8,078 nt of DNA from Spirochaetes bacterium GWF1_49_6 (GTDB lineage: Bacteria; Spirochaetota; Brevinematia; Brevinematales; GWF1-51-8): assembly GCA_001829395.1 (NCBI GenBank), contig MIBD01000046.1:2797-10874 (forward strand), written 5' to 3'. Positions 6,322 through 8,078 of the stretch are shown piece by piece. The position numbers and the translations under genes were made by a program. How positions within the stretch are numbered: position 1 is the first letter of the stretch; the number at the start of each line of letters is the position of its first letter. The notes under the pieces were generated by a model. It ran no database searches and was not told the origin of the DNA. It saw only the letters and a program-made list of their open reading frames with translations.

Positions 6322-7533
6322 TTACCAGACGTAATTCAACTGGAAGCGGACGATAGGGGTGTAGCTGGCCGCAGAAGAAACGATAAGTATAGTTTTAGTG
6401 AATATCTGCGGATCGATGATGAAATTGATCGCCCAAGGAAGCGCCTTATACCCGATACCGAGATAAGGAGTATAGCTGATAGAATTCGCATAGGTCTTAC
6501 CGGATATACGTCCGTCTACAATCGTGCTGATAGTAGAGAGAGTATAGCGGGTATTCATACCTACTCTGAACGCCCATGCGTCGACCACCCATTCGGCGCC
6601 GAAATTGTTCGACGGGGGAAGGGTCAGGACATCGGAGATAGTCGCGCCGTCATAGGTCTGGGCTAACTGGCCGATCAGGTCGAAATAAATGCCGAGAGCG
6701 GGGATGATTTGATACTTAAACCCGGCGGTGAGACCGACGGTATTTACATGTTTCAAGATATTGGCATTTGTGGTATTGCTGCCGGCAAGAACATTATAAT
6801 CAACATAGCTGGTATTCTCGTGAGATGCATTTAGACGGAACGCCAAACGGAATTCCGGGACTACCTGCATGGTCAACTGTATGGCGACTCCGAGAAGTCT
6901 GATACCGGGTGCGTAAACAATGTTCGTAGCGCCGGCGTTTTCCGCCATATTGTTCAGGGACTGCATACCGACATTAACCGCGAGATCGAGAGCGGAACCC
7001 TTGTCATCCATCATGATCGTTAGACCGGGTGTAATCGTATGAAGATAATAAGTACCGTAATCTTTCGCATTAACAAGGCCGGTGTTGGTATCATACCCTT
7101 CTGCCGAGGTAATAGAGTAATAACTCAGACGATAGAAGATACCCAACTGCATTCCGCCCATCTTCATGCCATACCACAGATTCAATGGGCTGTGCATAGC
7201 CGTACCTAAGGCAACACCGGTTCTGGCATTCAAAGAAGCGGGAATTGTTCCGCCATACAATCCGTCCGGCTGGTCATAGATATACATCATCGCGAACGCG
7301 TCGCTCAGACGAAGCGCGATACCGGGAAACATGGTAACAATAGTTGAGTTCATAGCGCCGAAGAATACTGCGCTCGGAAAACTCTGTAAACGTGACGGAA
7401 ATGTGTTGATAAACGAAGTATCGTCTACCAACGCGATAGGACTACCGATGGATAGGGCACGGGTGCCGTCCGCGTGAACCTGTCCCGCGACGAGGACAAG
7501 ACCTAAAACAGAAAACAACAAAAACTTTCTCAT
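6322..7533 (-). CDS. Predicted outer-membrane beta-barrel protein, unknown family
   Basis: I cannot assign this 403-residue protein to a named family. It has a signal peptide (MRKFLLFSVLGLVLVAGQVHA, cleavage after A21). The mature part shows the alternating hydrophobic/polar pattern and Gly/aromatic-rich strands of a transmembrane beta barrel, and it ends in VRFQLNYVW, a terminal aromatic residue typical of barrels recognised by the BAM machinery. The mature N-terminus (ALSIGSPIALVDDTSFINTF) is loosely reminiscent of the entry strand of PorV/TraF- or FadL-like barrels. That is only a suggestion. There are no Cys residues and no soluble domain is apparent. The start is well supported by GGAGG (7539-7543) five bases upstream. 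It follows the TonB-receptor-like gene by 21 bases in the same direction, so the two are probably co-transcribed and may cooperate at the surface. A strong terminator follows it. Confidence 0.8.
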   Translation of the reverse strand: MRKFLLFSVLGLVLVAGQVHADGTRALSIGSPIALVDDTSFINTFPSRLQSFPSAVFFGAMNSTIVTMFPGIALRLSDAFAMMYIYDQPDGLYGGTIPASLNARTGVALGTAMHSPLNLWYGMKMGGMQLGIFYRLSYYSITSAEGYDTNTGLVNAKDYGTYYLHTITPGLTIMMDDKGSALDLAVNVGMQSLNNMAENAGATNIVYAPGIRLLGVAIQLTMQVVPEFRLAFRLNASHENTSYVDYNVLAGSNTTNANILKHVNTVGLTAGFKYQIIPALGIYFDLIGQLAQTYDGATISDVLTLPPSNNFGAEWVVDAWAFRVGMNTRYTLSTISTIVDGRISGKTYANSISYTPYLGIGYKALPWAINFIIDPQIFTKTILIVSSAASYTPIVRFQLNYVW

Positions 7534-7554
7534 AACAACCTCCGTAAAATTGGT

Positions 7555-8078
7555 TTATAACAGAATTTTTATTCCAAAATTGTAGCTGAACCCTGAATTG
7601 GGAATATGAATTTTTTCGTAGCTCTCCATATTCAGTAAATTCTTTAAATCCAGTTGGAGATAGATTTCTTTATTAATCGCCTGCGATAATTGCATGTCCC
7701 ATGTTACCGTATAGGGAATAGTCACTCCCGGTATGACTAACATTTCCGAACGGTAGGTTGCCTTGGTCTGCGCGACAAATCCCCATGCGGGCACAGTGAG
7801 ATTGATACTCATACTTCCAGAGTCGCGGCTCCATAGGAGGAGATTGGTCGATGAAGTCAGGAAGTAGGTATAGGAAATGTTCAGCATCAGGTTCTCGGTA
7901 ATCAGCATCTCGTATGACGCTTTCAGTTCGCCCATTTTGATATTCGTAAGTATAGCCGGGTAATACAAATCCCGTGCGCCGGAATAGACCCAGCTCAGGA
8001 AGTTCCCGTACGAGTGGTACGAGGCGGTGAAGTTCAGTTTAGACGCTTTGAACGGAAAGATATCGATCATCCCGTAAT
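7555..8078 (-). CDS. TonB-dependent receptor-like barrel, C-terminal fragment (N-terminus off window)
   Basis: The reading frame is open from the right edge to TAA at 7555-7557, giving about 174 residues of the end of a larger protein. Met codons inside the fragment, such as the one at 8070, are unlikely to be the start. Successive amphipathic strands such as LKASYEMLITENLMLNISYTYF look like barrel hairpins. The ending (EIYLQLDLKNLLNMESYEKI, then a Gly-containing final strand SYNFGIKILL) follows the usual C-terminal pattern of TonB-dependent receptors: a 'vkNLlN..Y' motif then the last strand. The final residue is Leu rather than the customary Phe or Trp. The plug domain and TonB box that would confirm the family lie outside the window, so the substrate is unknown. 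The downstream outer-membrane gene starts 21 bases later and likely belongs to the same transcript. Confidence 0.75.
   Translation of the reverse strand, partial: YGMIDIFPFKASKLNFTASYHSYGNFLSWVYSGARDLYYPAILTNIKMGELKASYEMLITENLMLNISYTYFLTSSTNLLLWSRDSGSMSINLTVPAWGFVAQTKATYRSEMLVIPGVTIPYTVTWDMQLSQAINKEIYLQLDLKNLLNMESYEKIHIPNSGFSYNFGIKILL

Noticed and set aside
7555..8070. A complete 171-residue protein starting at the ATG at 8070
   Set aside because: The frame stays open to the window edge, there is no ribosome site before this ATG, and the content is the C-terminal end of a larger barrel.
1..8078. CRISPR array, tRNA or rRNA gene, insertion sequence or phage gene
   Set aside because: I found no spaced repeats, no tRNA-like cloverleaf, no terminal inverted repeats with a transposase and no phage-type proteins.

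Overview
The window looks like chromosomal DNA from a diderm (Gram-negative-type) bacterium. It encodes two predicted outer-membrane beta-barrel proteins, signal-peptide proteins and a membrane chemoreceptor. The chemoreceptor tip (TNMLAMNASIEAAHAGEAGK, with His where enterobacterial receptors have Arg) resembles many spirochaete receptors, so a spirochaete or related lineage is my best guess. There is no rRNA or other phylogenetic marker to confirm it.

Layout. Positions 1-1689 (minus) hold most of a methyl-accepting chemotaxis protein whose C-terminus lies off the left edge. It is divergent from a rightward region (about 1690-2589) containing a very AT-rich intergenic stretch, a doubtful 118-residue secreted ORF, two inverted repeats and a clear small two-helix membrane protein (2368-2589). 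A hairpin terminator separates this from a leftward operon (6208 to 2623). That operon encodes an exported SpoIVB/S55-type serine-protease-like protein, a PgsA-like CDP-alcohol phosphatidyltransferase and an archaeal-type phosphoglycerate mutase (ApgM). It has a recognisable extended -10 promoter just upstream, and its genes are 11 nt apart or overlap by 4 nt (ATGA), so they should be co-transcribed. A strong intrinsic terminator (6278-6306) closes the next leftward unit, which consists of the C-terminal part of a TonB-dependent-receptor-like barrel (from beyond 8078 to 7555) and an unidentified outer-membrane-type protein (7533-6322).

How the genes relate. The rightmost pair are probably cell-envelope proteins acting together in uptake or surface structure. 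The central operon mixes envelope quality control or proteolysis (S55), phospholipid head-group synthesis (PgsA-like) and central metabolism (ApgM). The functional link is not evident from sequence. No CRISPR array, tRNA, rRNA, insertion sequence, phage gene or recognised defence system is visible. The points most worth a second look are the reversed Ser/His motif order of the S55 protein, the structured leader before the small membrane protein, the orphan secreted ORF with a mid-gene change in codon use, and the unidentified barrel protein.
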